Shown in pieces: positions 35,008 to 44,489 of a DNA stretch of 64,000 bases; position 1 is the first letter of the stretch; each line of letters begins with the position of its first letter. The notes under the pieces were generated by a model. The model did not search any database. It saw only the letters and a program-made list of their open reading frames with translations, and was not told the origin of the DNA. The stretch spans positions 310,001-374,000 of the forward strand of contig NZ_JBDKSS010000013.1 of the NCBI RefSeq assembly GCF_039680535.1, read 5' to 3'. The position numbers and the translations under genes are program-made. Source of the DNA: Parvibaculum sp039680535. GTDB lineage: Bacteria > Pseudomonadota > Alphaproteobacteria > Parvibaculales > Parvibaculaceae.

Positions 35008-35685
35008 ATGCGTCCGAACGAGGCACGATATGTGGGCGGGATTCTCGACGGACTCCCTGTCGACCAGCTTTCGCCCTGTTTGAATATCGGATCGTCGACG
35101 GAGGAGTTTCGCCGCCAGGGCCAGCCGCACATCCATGAGTTCATTTTTGCGCCGCTGGAAAGGCGTGGTGTGGAGGTCATCCATTCCGATCTGAAGAGTG
35201 AGGCAGGAGTCGATATCGCGGGCGATATCTTCGATGCGGCCATACTCGGAGAGATTGAGCGCCGCAAGCCTCGGTCGGCTCTTTGCTGCAACATGTTCGA
35301 ACATGTCAAAGATCCCGAGCGGCTGGTTTCGGTGCTGACGGAACTGGTTCCTGCCGGGGGCTATCTGATCGTAACGGTGCCGCGCTCATATCCGATTCAT
35401 TTCGATCCGATCGATACGGGCTTCAGGCCTTCGCCCGGAGAGCTTGCGGAAATGTTTTCGGCCTTCGAGGTGGAGCAGTCGCAAGTGGTTACAGACACGA
35501 CCTATGGCGAAGACCTTCTCCGCGATCTTGGCGCTCTCGGCATGGCCGCCCATCTCCTTCGAAGCGCGGCGAAATTCTTCATGTTCTGGCGAGGGCGCGC
35601 CGTCTGGGTGGCGCATTTCCACCGCTACTTATGGCTCTTCCGGCCATATTCAGTCTCATGTGTTCTGCTTCGGAAGCTGGCCTGA
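35008..35685 (+). CDS. SAM-dependent methyltransferase-like protein
   Basis: 225 residues from ATG 35008, which has TGGAGGAG immediately upstream; an earlier in-frame ATG (34894) has no ribosome site. CLNIGSSTEEF takes the place of the usual glycine-rich SAM motif I, and CCNMFEHVKDPERLV plus LVPAGGYLIVTVPRS match motifs of class I methyltransferases. The motif I is degenerate, so catalytic ability is not certain. Context suggests sugar or glycolipid methylation. Confidence 0.7.
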   Translation: MRPNEARYVGGILDGLPVDQLSPCLNIGSSTEEFRRQGQPHIHEFIFAPLERRGVEVIHSDLKSEAGVDIAGDIFDAAILGEIERRKPRSALCCNMFEHVKDPERLVSVLTELVPAGGYLIVTVPRSYPIHFDPIDTGFRPSPGELAEMFSAFEVEQSQVVTDTTYGEDLLRDLGALGMAAHLLRSAAKFFMFWRGRAVWVAHFHRYLWLFRPYSVSCVLLRKLA

Positions 35686-35935
35686 TCGTCAGGTGCTGCA
35701 CGGCCAATACGCTCCGTTGCCTGATGAAGTAACAGGAGTTGTTTCCTGGAGACGGTGTTGAAAATATCGATGTCTAAAATAGGAACAGTGTCTCCTTGCC
35801 TCTGCCGCGGAAGCTTGTCCAGATTGATGCTTTGCGATGTCCAGAAACCTCTCCTGTGATGTAGCCTCAGATGCATCAACAAGGAGAGACCGTCAGTCAA
35901 AGGTCCTGAAAGTGGTGTGTTCTACTGGGTCCAGG

Positions 35936-37060
35936 ATGAAAATTTTGTACCTGCATCCTGCGCCGTTCCCGAGTTCCGCGGCGAACGCGGTGCAGGTCGC
36001 AAAGATGTGTGCGGCATTCGAAAACGCCGGCGCACAAGTTACGCTCGGCGTGCCTTCGCAAGGGCCGAACGACTTCGGGATGCAGAAGACAGAAGAGCTA
36101 TACGGTCTCTCATCGCCACTTGCCATTGAGAGGTTTCCGCTCACGCGCCTGCCGGGAGCGGAGTTCATGTTTGCCTGGTCCGCCTTGCGTTCGACGGGAG
36201 GCAGCTCCGATCTCATTTATACAAGGTCCATCACCGCATGCGCTCTGGCGGCACGGCTCGGCTACTCAACGGCATTGGAGCTTCATGTTCCGGCAACGGC
36301 GCATCGTTTCCTGCTAGTGGGGCGTCTGCGTCGGCTTCTTCGCTCTCCGCGGTTCAAGGCGCTCGTCGTCATCAGTGAAAAGCTCAAGGATGATTACGTT
36401 GACAAGTTTCCTGAAGTGGCCGGCAAGATCGTGGTCGCCCATGACGGCGCCGATCCGCTGAACGAGGCTCCATTGAGCGCACCGCAGAGGCTGCAGGGCG
36501 AATTCACGGTTGGATATGTCGGACATCTCTATCCGGGCAAAGGCATGGAGATCATTGCGCCTCTGGCGCATCTATGCCCTTGGGCGACCTTCCACATCGT
36601 TGGCGGCGTCGAGCCTGATCTCGGAGAATGGAAAGCGCGGCTGACATCTGCGCCCAACGTCGTGTTTCACGGCCATGTCTCCCATCTCCAGACGAAAAGC
36701 TATCTGGCAGGCATGGACGTCGTCGTGGCGCCATACCTGCGGGTTGTGAAGGGCGTGGGCGGCGGCAAGGTCAATCTTGCGGAGGGCATGTCGCCACTCA
36801 AGATTTTCGAATATATGGCCGCCGGAAAGCCCATTCTTTCTTCTGACCTACCGGTGCTGCGCGAAGTGCTCCGCAATGGTGAGAACGCAATGTTGTGCGA
36901 TCCGGACGACGTCGGCGCATGGGCCGATACCTTGAACGCCCTCCGATCGAATGACGAATTGCGCCGACGCATTGCCACGCAGGCGCTGCTGGACCTTGCC
37001 GCCCGTTATTCCTGGAACCAGCGCGCACGCCTTATTCTGGATGCTGTCATGCCGGTCTGA
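35936..37060 (+). CDS. GT4-family glycosyltransferase
   Basis: 374 residues from ATG 35936 with a weak AGG upstream. GT-B fold: N-domain start MKILYLHPAPFPSSAANAVQ, C-domain GYVGHLYPGKGMEII, and the donor-binding EXE-like region SPLKIFEYMAAGKPILSSD. Retaining transferase of the GT4 family that adds one sugar to the lipid-linked oligosaccharide on the cytoplasmic side. The region just upstream (35690-35935) is lower in GC than the genome around it. Confidence 0.9.
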   Translation: MKILYLHPAPFPSSAANAVQVAKMCAAFENAGAQVTLGVPSQGPNDFGMQKTEELYGLSSPLAIERFPLTRLPGAEFMFAWSALRSTGGSSDLIYTRSITACALAARLGYSTALELHVPATAHRFLLVGRLRRLLRSPRFKALVVISEKLKDDYVDKFPEVAGKIVVAHDGADPLNEAPLSAPQRLQGEFTVGYVGHLYPGKGMEIIAPLAHLCPWATFHIVGGVEPDLGEWKARLTSAPNVVFHGHVSHLQTKSYLAGMDVVVAPYLRVVKGVGGGKVNLAEGMSPLKIFEYMAAGKPILSSDLPVLREVLRNGENAMLCDPDDVGAWADTLNALRSNDELRRRIATQALLDLAARYSWNQRARLILDAVMPV

Positions 37061-37080
37061 GCGCCCTGGTATGCGCTGCG

Positions 37081-38610
37081 TCAGACGCTCCTGAGGTTCA
37101 GGATGCGCGACCTCAGATGTTCGAGCTGGCCGGAAAGCCATGCGCCCTCAGGGCCGAAGAGCTGCGGCAACATCCACCACGCCAGCGCAAAACTGATGCC
37201 GGCTGCCGTGGCTCCGCCTGCGAGGATGGCGTAGGCAGGCGCGTTCAGGTCCAGCAGGCCAAGTTTCGCGGCCATGCTGGCGGCGGCGACGAGAAGCGCG
37301 ACCGCCAGGTGCCGCAGGTGTATCGATGCCACTTCGGTCAGGCGGATGTTCGTCAGGCTGCGTCCGAAGTGAAGCATGACGAGATACTGAACGGTAATGG
37401 CCGCGGCAACGCCGGAGGCGACGCCTGTGGTGCCCCAGTAGTGACCGACGAACGCCCCCACCGCGATTTCGCCGGCATAAAGCCATTGCCGCAATGCCGC
37501 GCGATAGACGACGCCCTTTGCCCGCGCGACCGCGTCGGCGGGCTTGTAGCCTGTACGGCATACGAGGCAGGCCGCAAGTATCTGGAACGGAACGATCACG
37601 GCGGCCCATTTTGGGCCGAGGAGAAGCTGTATTGTTTCCGGCGCGAGGACGATGAGTGCGGCGCTGAGCGGAAGAGTCACCATCGCCATGACGGCAAGGG
37701 CGTGCCGGTAGGCCCTGTCGATGCGCGCGCTGTCGTCTTGCGCCTCACCCATGGCCGAGAAAAGGACGCGGTCAATCGTGCTGCCGATGAGGTTGGTCGG
37801 TTGCATCAGAAACTGATAGGCGCGCGAATATATGCCGAGCGCTTCCACGCCGAGCCAGCGACCGACGATGAAATTGTCGAGATTGAGCGCGAAGAAATTG
37901 CCGATACCCGCCAGCGTGTGCCCGCCGCCGAAGGCGAGCAATTGCCTGAGCGCCAGCATATCGAATGAAAGCCCCCATGGGATGCGAATGAAAAAGAAGT
38001 AGCTCAGCCTTGTGAGGATAGCCTGGGCGATAACACCCATCACAAGCGCCATCACTCCAAAGCCCATGAGAGCCAGCGCAATCGAGACGACGGCATAGCC
38101 CAGCAGATAGCTTGCGACGCTCACCGCGGCCATTTCCCTGAAGCGCATGTGCCGCTGCATGAGGGCTTCCGGGACCGAGGCGAGACCCTTCAGCGGGAAG
38201 ATGACGGAGAGCAGTCGCACAATGGGTTCGAGCGCATCGACGCGGAAGAGTGCTGCCACCATCGGGGCCAGCAGGAACAGGATCGCGCCCATCAGGACGC
38301 CGAGGAGTATCGACGCGCTTTGCCCAGTCTTGATGTGCGTGTCGGTCAGGTTCGGCCGCTGCACAATCGCAGGCGATATGCCCAGCAGGCCGAATATCTC
38401 GACGAAGCTGACGATAATCATGGCTGCACCGACGACGCCAAAGTCGGCCGGAGTGAGAAGGCGCGCCAGAATGGAGAGGACGGCAATCTTCAGGACCGCC
38501 TGAATGCCGGTACCTGTAAACATCCACAACATCCCCGCAATGGTGCGATGCGTGAGGGATGTCGCCGCGGGCTGACTGTTCGTGGTTGCTTCCGGTTCTG
38601 GCGGGCTCAT
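37081..38610 (-). CDS. Wzx/PST-type polysaccharide flippase
   Basis: 509 residues from ATG 38608-38610; an upstream TTG is possible but has no ribosome site. About 12-14 membrane helices, starting TIAGMLWMFTGTGIQ and then ILARLLTPADFGVVG, the typical opening of the PST/MATE-like polysaccharide transport family (WzxC type). It flips the lipid-linked repeat unit across the inner membrane. Transcribed opposite to its neighbours on the left and with the methyltransferase and GT4 genes on its right. Confidence 0.9.
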   Translation of the reverse strand: MSPPEPEATTNSQPAATSLTHRTIAGMLWMFTGTGIQAVLKIAVLSILARLLTPADFGVVGAAMIIVSFVEIFGLLGISPAIVQRPNLTDTHIKTGQSASILLGVLMGAILFLLAPMVAALFRVDALEPIVRLLSVIFPLKGLASVPEALMQRHMRFREMAAVSVASYLLGYAVVSIALALMGFGVMALVMGVIAQAILTRLSYFFFIRIPWGLSFDMLALRQLLAFGGGHTLAGIGNFFALNLDNFIVGRWLGVEALGIYSRAYQFLMQPTNLIGSTIDRVLFSAMGEAQDDSARIDRAYRHALAVMAMVTLPLSAALIVLAPETIQLLLGPKWAAVIVPFQILAACLVCRTGYKPADAVARAKGVVYRAALRQWLYAGEIAVGAFVGHYWGTTGVASGVAAAITVQYLVMLHFGRSLTNIRLTEVASIHLRHLAVALLVAAASMAAKLGLLDLNAPAYAILAGGATAAGISFALAWWMLPQLFGPEGAWLSGQLEHLRSRILNLRSV

Positions 38611-38775
38611 CAGATCGAGTTTCCCGGAGATCGTCTGGATTGCGTCGGGACTCGATCTCGCCGCGTCGCAATCCGGCCCGACTTTCAACGAATTAGACGT
38701 GTTGCATTTCCCTTCGGCGTCTCGGAGGCCGTGAGGGGGCAGGAATGAAGTATGTCACGTTCCGATAACATGGCG

Positions 38776-39468
38776 TCAAGGAGAGTCAGCGGATACAAGA
38801 CAGGGCTTTTGGGCGGTCACGCGGGTGTGGAAACGTCCGGTGCGAAGAGCTTTCAGGAGTGACGCCAAATATCGCCCCTTCGTTCCTGGTGCGAAGAAGC
38901 CGCCAGGCCTGCCGCCTTCGGAGTAGGGGATCATCTCTGCCGTGATGTTCTGAAACCCGCCGACATGGACCAGATTGCCGAGCGTGAGCGGCGTCCAGCT
39001 GAACAGGTGCATGTCTATATCTTCTGCGGCCCATTTTCGATGCAAGGGAAGCAGGAATGGCATTTCGCAGGGTACGAAGATCTTTACGATGCCGCCGGGA
39101 CGCAGAACCCGGAAGATTTCGTGAATGATCTCGGCGGGGGCGTCAACATGCTCAAGGGCATGAAAGCTGATGACCGTATCGACGGCCGCATCCGCAACCT
39201 TGCCAAGGGTATCGTGCACTTCGTCGAGACACCGCGCGGCTTCTGCCGCCGCCGCCTCGTTGATCTCGATTCCAATCCGTCGCTTTACATTGAGAGCTCG
39301 CAGAACGCCGCCGGTTCCGCAGCCGAAGTCGAGGACGGTCGCGTCTGGCCTCACGACGTCACGGAACAGAGCAGCGCGGCGTTCCTGGATGGGGGCGGCG
39401 CGGCGTTTGGCGCGTAGAAGGTGGTAGCGTTGCCCGCGTTCACCGACATAGAGGTCCTGCGCCTTCAT
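38776..39468 (-). CDS. Class I SAM-dependent methyltransferase
   Basis: 230 residues. Motif I VLDFGCGTGG (about 45-54), acidic IGIEINEAA, and ISFHALEHVDAP and LRPGGIVKIFVP are standard for the Methyltransf_11/23 group. Likely methylates a sugar of the exported glycan. The start KAQDLYVGERGQRYH is typical of EPS-locus methyltransferases. Confidence 0.88.
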   Translation of the reverse strand: MKAQDLYVGERGQRYHLLRAKRRAAPIQERRAALFRDVVRPDATVLDFGCGTGGVLRALNVKRRIGIEINEAAAAEAARCLDEVHDTLGKVADAAVDTVISFHALEHVDAPAEIIHEIFRVLRPGGIVKIFVPCEMPFLLPLHRKWAAEDIDMHLFSWTPLTLGNLVHVGGFQNITAEMIPYSEGGRPGGFFAPGTKGRYLASLLKALRTGRFHTRVTAQKPCLVSADSP

Positions 39469-39711
39469 GATCAGGCTTTTCCGTTCCGTCGGTCACGGCT
39501 CTCGTCGATGCCGCACTCGCCAAGTCGAGCCACTATAACTCTGGAAATTGCGACGATGCATTACCCGTATCGGCGCGCGCTACAGCTTCCGCCCTGTTGA
39601 GCATGCGCTTTCATGGCGATTATTGATCCCGAGAGGCCTGATTCAAGTTCAGTAGTGTCCAAATTGCGATGTGTTGGGATGTTGCGTATGCAGCCTCCGC
39701 ATCGCGCCGCA

Positions 39712-39736
39712 GCGCTTGTGATTAACGCACAAGCGC
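39712..39736. repeat. Hairpin around a stop codon
   Basis: GCGCTTGTG (39712-39720) and CACAAGCGC (39728-39736), perfect 9-bp arms. The stop codon of the minus-strand GT4 gene (39722-39724) lies in the seven-base loop. No T-run follows in the minus direction, so it may stabilise the 3' end or be chance. Confidence 0.4.
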
Positions 39737-40870
39737 GGAATAGAGCTTCATGTGCAGGTCGGCGATATGGTCCATGCCGTAATGCATTCTTACGCGTTCC
39801 GCGGCGGCGCGGCCCATTGCTTCGCGTTCTTCGCGCGACAAGGCGAGCGCCTCGCGGAGCCGATCGACAAATGCGTGCCGGTTTCCGGGAGCAAAAAGCA
39901 GGCCTGTAACGCCATCCTCGACAATGTCGCTTACGCCGCTGACATGCGAGGTCAGCGGCGGCACTGAATGGCTCATGGCTTCCAGCAGGGCATTCGACAT
40001 GCCTTCGGACGTCGACGTGGAGACGTAGAAATCCGCCTCGGCAAGGCAGGGGGCCACGTCTTCGACCCTGCCTGCAAACCTGATCCTGCCCTCGATGCCG
40101 CGCCGCGCCGCCTGCGCCTTGAGCGACGGGCCGCAATCCCCTTCGCCGACCAGGATAAGCTCTGCCGGCACGTCGCCCGGCAATTCTGCGAAGCCGTCGA
40201 TCATCAGGTCGAGCGCCTTTTCCGAATCCAGCCGTCCTAGATAAACGAAGCGCCGAACCGCTTCGTTGCGTCGCCGGGCTGTCTCGGGCAGAGGCATCAC
40301 GACGCCGTTGGGGATGCGATGAACCTTCGACTGCGGTACGCCGCGAGCCTCCAGGTCTTCGGCAATCTCCCTGCTATTGGCAACGAACCCCGTCGTCAGG
40401 CGTTCGATGAGCCAGGCGCACAAGGGACCGATGAGCTTTTTCTTGCGCACGACGCCGAGATCGAAATGGCCGCCGCCGCGACCGATCTTGACCAGTGACG
40501 GCTTGCGCGCGAACGCCGCGCCGAGCAAGGGGCCGACGGCATGGAGGCGACCATGAATGACATGCACGACGTCGTAGCTTCCGCCGCGCCTGGCGATCCA
40601 CGCGGCCGACCTGAGCGTCCATGTCAGGAAAGACAGCATGTACCGCCCGCCAAGGTTCGGGAGGTGGGGTTGTCTGAGCCGATGAATGCGCACGGCGCCG
40701 GCGGATTCCTGACGAGGCGTCAATTTGCCGATGCAAGGCGTCAGGATGGTGACTTCCGCGCCGCGTGCCGAAAGCGCCGCGCTGAGCTTGCGAGTCTGCT
40801 GTTCCGCACCGCCGAAGGTCTCCGGCAGATAGGTGGGCAGGACCAGCAATACGCGCAAAGGAGCTCTCAT
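39722..40870 (-). CDS. GT4-family glycosyltransferase
   Basis: 382 residues from the ATG at 40868-40870. GT-B fold: LRVLLVLPTYLPETFGGAEQQ in the N-domain, RFVYLGRLDSEKALDLMI at the C-domain start, and the donor-binding segment STSEGMSNALLEAMSHSVPP. No clear ribosome site at this ATG; a slightly different start is possible. Starts about 170 bases from the next plus-strand GT4 gene. Confidence 0.9.
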   Translation of the reverse strand: MRAPLRVLLVLPTYLPETFGGAEQQTRKLSAALSARGAEVTILTPCIGKLTPRQESAGAVRIHRLRQPHLPNLGGRYMLSFLTWTLRSAAWIARRGGSYDVVHVIHGRLHAVGPLLGAAFARKPSLVKIGRGGGHFDLGVVRKKKLIGPLCAWLIERLTTGFVANSREIAEDLEARGVPQSKVHRIPNGVVMPLPETARRRNEAVRRFVYLGRLDSEKALDLMIDGFAELPGDVPAELILVGEGDCGPSLKAQAARRGIEGRIRFAGRVEDVAPCLAEADFYVSTSTSEGMSNALLEAMSHSVPPLTSHVSGVSDIVEDGVTGLLFAPGNRHAFVDRLREALALSREEREAMGRAAAERVRMHYGMDHIADLHMKLYSALVR

Positions 40871-41037
40871 GGATTGAATTGGAACGGTGAGGTGATTGCG
40901 GAGGCGAGGAAGCGATCGCGTCTCAAGGCCGGGCGCCGGTAAATTAGCCCCCATTTGGGTTCATTATGGCTTTCGGCCTCGAACTGGCGCACTTTATCAT
41001 TGTCAGGAATATCTCCAATGGCTCAGTTCAGGCGTCG

Positions 41038-42222
41038 ATGCCCAAAATCGTCCATATCATTACCCGTTTCGTGAATGGCGGTGCGGACGAGAACACGCTG
41101 CTGACGTGTAATGCGCAGGCGGAGGCGCATGATGTGACGCTGATCCATGGCGCCGAGAACTCAGGCCGCATGATCGCTCAGCTCGATGCGCGGGTGCGCA
41201 GGATCTGCGTTCCCTCGCTCGTTCGCGAGATTGCGCCGGCAAAGGATCTTGCGGCGCTGGCCCGGTTGTCGGTTCACCTGCGCCGGTTGCGGCCCGATAT
41301 CGTTCACACCCATACGAGCAAGGCCGGCGTCATCGGACGCATGGCGGCGTTGGCGGCGCCGGGCGCGGCAATCGTGCACGGCGTCCATATTCTCTCCTTC
41401 AATGCGGAAGGCGGTGTCAGGCGCCGGCTCTATCTCGGCCTCGAAAGGCTGGTGGCGCCTGTCACGCATGCCTTCATCAATGTCAGCGAGGGTATGCGGG
41501 AGGAATGTCTTCAGCATGGCCTTGGCGAGGCCGCGCGCCACTGGGTGATTGCAAGCGGCATGGAGGTCGACCGGTTTCGCGGAGCGTCGCCTGCCGACTT
41601 TCCGTCCGCCCGTTCTGGCGGCGAACGCCCCATCCGCATCTGCTATGTAGCGGCGCTGGAGCGGCGCAAACGCCACCGGGAACTGTTGAAGGCCGTCGTC
41701 CCGCTTCTGCGTATGTATCCGCATGTGGAACTGATATTGGCGGGCGAAGGACCGGAGCGTGCCGGGCTCGAAGCTGCGGCGAGAGAGGCTGGCATCGAGA
41801 GCCAGGTTCAATTTCTTGGATTCCGCGACGATATCGAATCCGTTCTCGCCGCCAGCGACATCTGCGTTTTCACCTCCGAGCGCGAGGGGCTGCCGCGCGC
41901 TCTCATACAGTATGCGCTGGCGGGAAAGCCGATCGTTGCAACCCGGCTTCCGGGTATCGAGCGCGTCCTGCGCGACGGATCCAACGGCTACGTCGTGAGC
42001 GCCGATGCATTCGACGAATTTGCCACCCGGCTGCAAGCGCTCATTCTCGATCGTGACTTGCGGGCGAGGATGGCGGCGCAGAGCCAATCCATTGATTTCT
42101 CCGATTGGGATGGCCAGCGCATGACGGGGCAGCTGGAAGCGGTATACCGGAAGCTGCTGTCGGGGAGGACGCGGGGCGGGCGCGGGAGCCGCGACGCGCA
42201 AAGGACAGGAGATGTGGCATGA
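41038..42222 (+). CDS. GT4-family glycosyltransferase
   Basis: 394 residues from ATG 41038; a longer frame from 40966 has an unlikely N-terminal stretch. It opens PKIVHIITRFVNGGADENT and has VHTHTSKAGVIGRMAAL, as in WcaL/PslF-like transferases, with TSEREGLPRALIQYALAGKP at the donor site. Ends with a basic Arg/Gly tail. It overlaps the polymerase gene by 4 bases (ATGA), so the two are coupled. Confidence 0.9.
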   Translation: MPKIVHIITRFVNGGADENTLLTCNAQAEAHDVTLIHGAENSGRMIAQLDARVRRICVPSLVREIAPAKDLAALARLSVHLRRLRPDIVHTHTSKAGVIGRMAALAAPGAAIVHGVHILSFNAEGGVRRRLYLGLERLVAPVTHAFINVSEGMREECLQHGLGEAARHWVIASGMEVDRFRGASPADFPSARSGGERPIRICYVAALERRKRHRELLKAVVPLLRMYPHVELILAGEGPERAGLEAAAREAGIESQVQFLGFRDDIESVLAASDICVFTSEREGLPRALIQYALAGKPIVATRLPGIERVLRDGSNGYVVSADAFDEFATRLQALILDRDLRARMAAQSQSIDFSDWDGQRMTGQLEAVYRKLLSGRTRGGRGSRDAQRTGDVA

Positions 42223-43490
42223 CCTATCTTCTGCCCATCAGTCTTCTCACGCTTTTCACGGCGCTCAAAATAGGTACGGGCATCGTCGTGCTGCGCCCGT
42301 TCGATGCTGTCGTGGTGCTTATGGCCCTCGCCGTCGCGGTAACGCCGCTGTCCGGCCTGCGGCCGCGCCCGTTTGGATTGTTCGTTCTCCTGCCGTTTTT
42401 TGTGTGGCATGTGCTCTCCGCGCTCACGCTCGGCGCGGGAAATGGCATTCGGGAGGCATTGCAGATCACGTTGATGACCGGCTTTGCAGCGACGATCATG
42501 CTCAGTGTCGAGCGCATAGATTATCGGATTGCGGGCAGGGTCATGATCGCCGGTCTTGCTTTCGTTCTTGCCTACAACATCATCTGGCACGTCTCTCATG
42601 GTTACGGGGTGGGCTGGAAGCACCTCAACAATCCAAAGGCGGTCTTCGGCTATTTGCCGATGGCGCTTGGATGTCTTCTTCTCTTTGCGGCTCCGGCGCA
42701 GCGCCGTCTGTACTGGCTCCTTTGGGCAGGACTTCTGGTCATCATTGTCCTTTCCACAGAGCGCAAGGCGCTGATCATCTACCTCATTCTGACCGCGATG
42801 TTTCTTGCGCGCGGACGCGTTCTTGCCGCGCTTCCGGTGGTTGGGCTCGGTGTGATGGGCCTCGTCGTGATTATCAACCTGTTTGCGGCGCAGGATTTTA
42901 CGCGCCAGCTTCGCACCCTGTTCAATCCGATCGAGGCTGGCGCCTCCGCGGCGCTGGTAGCCCGCGGTGTGACGCCGGAATCGCTCAGCAATGCCCAACG
43001 GACATTCTCTTTCAATGTGGCGAACAGCTACTTCAGAGAGTCGCCCGTCATAGGCATTGGCACCAATGGCTATTTTGAGAGGGTACAGAAGCAATATTCC
43101 TATCTGCCCGCCTATATGCGGCTCGGCATCCACAACGAGTTCCTGCGCGTTGCTACGGAGAATGGCATTGTCGGCCTTGTTCTTTATGCGGCGATCCTGA
43201 TTTTTTCCTGGGTGAGGTTGCGTCGTTGCTTGCGCCATCTCCGATCCGTTGGCCGGATCACGAAGGCGCAGGAATACGTGATGCCTTTTGTGCTGTTCAC
43301 GGCACCATTCATGTATCTCGCGTTTGACGCCTCGGGGACGCCATCTTTCGCGGTCCTGACTATTGTCACATTCATGCCTGATCTCGCGTTTGCGGCGCTG
43401 CGTCAGCGTCCGGTCAAGATGGCGGTGCCGTCAGGTGCACGACAAGAGGGCGTGCGGCGCGTAGGCGCCGAGCCGCTTGCTGCGGAGTGA
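42219..43490 (+). CDS. Wzy/WaaL-type polymerase or O-antigen ligase
   Basis: 423 residues, about ten membrane helices. ATG 42219 has CAGGAG seven bases upstream and overlaps the previous stop. The large periplasmic loop (about 245-310) ends IGIGTNGYFERVQ...GIHNEFLRVATENGIVGLV, the Wzy_C signature with HNEFL. It polymerises repeat units or ligates them to a lipid. The Wzx, priming transferase and Wzc nearby favour polymerase. The stop GTGA overlaps the next GT2 start region. Confidence 0.87.
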   Translation: MTYLLPISLLTLFTALKIGTGIVVLRPFDAVVVLMALAVAVTPLSGLRPRPFGLFVLLPFFVWHVLSALTLGAGNGIREALQITLMTGFAATIMLSVERIDYRIAGRVMIAGLAFVLAYNIIWHVSHGYGVGWKHLNNPKAVFGYLPMALGCLLLFAAPAQRRLYWLLWAGLLVIIVLSTERKALIIYLILTAMFLARGRVLAALPVVGLGVMGLVVIINLFAAQDFTRQLRTLFNPIEAGASAALVARGVTPESLSNAQRTFSFNVANSYFRESPVIGIGTNGYFERVQKQYSYLPAYMRLGIHNEFLRVATENGIVGLVLYAAILIFSWVRLRRCLRHLRSVGRITKAQEYVMPFVLFTAPFMYLAFDASGTPSFAVLTIVTFMPDLAFAALRQRPVKMAVPSGARQEGVRRVGAEPLAAE

Positions 43491-43492
43491 AG

Positions 43493-44461
43493 ATGCATAT
43501 CTCCGTCATCATGACCTGTCACAATGAGGAGCGCTTCGTAGAGCAGGCAATCCGTAGCGTCGTCGCGCAGACGGCGCGCGGCGACATCGACGAGATCCTC
43601 GTCGTCGACGATGGGTCGACAGATGGCTCGGCAGCGCTGCTGAAGAAGCTCGCCACCGAAATTCCGGAACTCAGGATTGTTACGCTCTCCGGGGTTGGGC
43701 TGCCGGCCGCGCGCAATCGCGCCATCCGCGAAACGCGCGGCGATCTGATTGCCATTCTGGATGGTGACGATTTCTGGGCGCCGGATAAGCTTGCGCGCCA
43801 GTGCCCGGCCTTCGATCTCGACGAGAGGATAGGGCTTGTCTACAGCGATTATGTCGACTTCACTCGGGCCGATCTTTCTGATGCGCAGCCCATTGCGGTG
43901 CGGCGCTTCAGCGAGACGACTCCTGACATGCTTGCGGAGTACTTCGTTCATGATGGGCCGATCGTGCCGTCTGCCGTCGTTCTGAGACGCGCGGCTCTCG
44001 ACGAGGTCGGGCTTTTCGACGAGGACATTCGTCTCGGCGAAGATACGGAAATGTTCCTGCGCCTCGCAGAGAGATGGAAGTTCAGGCACGTGCCGGGTGC
44101 TCTCTGCTTCAAGAGACGCCACAGCTCCAATCTCACCCGGCGTCTGGACACCCTGTTGCCCGTAGCGGCGCGTATGACGGAACGCTTCGTCGCGCGCAAT
44201 CCCCGGCTGGCCCCGTTAGCTGACCGCCGTATGGCGCGGCGTTACGCGCGGACCGGAAACGACTGCGCGCAGCACGGGGAGAAGCGGAAGGCAATTACGT
44301 TGCTCATCAAGGCGATCCGTCTCGATCCGCTTTTCTGGCGTCCATATGTCTATCTCGTGCTTGCGCTTGTGCCCCGCCGCCTGAGTGGCTTCCTTCGCCT
44401 TGCTGCGAAAGCGGTATTTCATTTCCGTCGTATTTCGTCCAAGCCTGAATCCGCGCTCTAG
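43493..44461 (+). CDS. GT2-family glycosyltransferase
   Basis: 322 residues from ATG 43493; GGAG five bases upstream supports it over GTG 43487. GT-A fold: HISVIMTCHNEERFVEQAI, VVDDGSTDGS for nucleotide binding, and the metal-binding LDGDDFW (DXD-like). A C-terminal basic helical region with a final hydrophobic stretch could bind the membrane. Inverting transferase, sugar unknown. Overlaps the polymerase stop region. Confidence 0.92.
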   Translation: MHISVIMTCHNEERFVEQAIRSVVAQTARGDIDEILVVDDGSTDGSAALLKKLATEIPELRIVTLSGVGLPAARNRAIRETRGDLIAILDGDDFWAPDKLARQCPAFDLDERIGLVYSDYVDFTRADLSDAQPIAVRRFSETTPDMLAEYFVHDGPIVPSAVVLRRAALDEVGLFDEDIRLGEDTEMFLRLAERWKFRHVPGALCFKRRHSSNLTRRLDTLLPVAARMTERFVARNPRLAPLADRRMARRYARTGNDCAQHGEKRKAITLLIKAIRLDPLFWRPYVYLVLALVPRRLSGFLRLAAKAVFHFRRISSKPESAL

Positions 44462-44489
44462 ATTCGCGGGACCTCACTTCCAGTAGGCG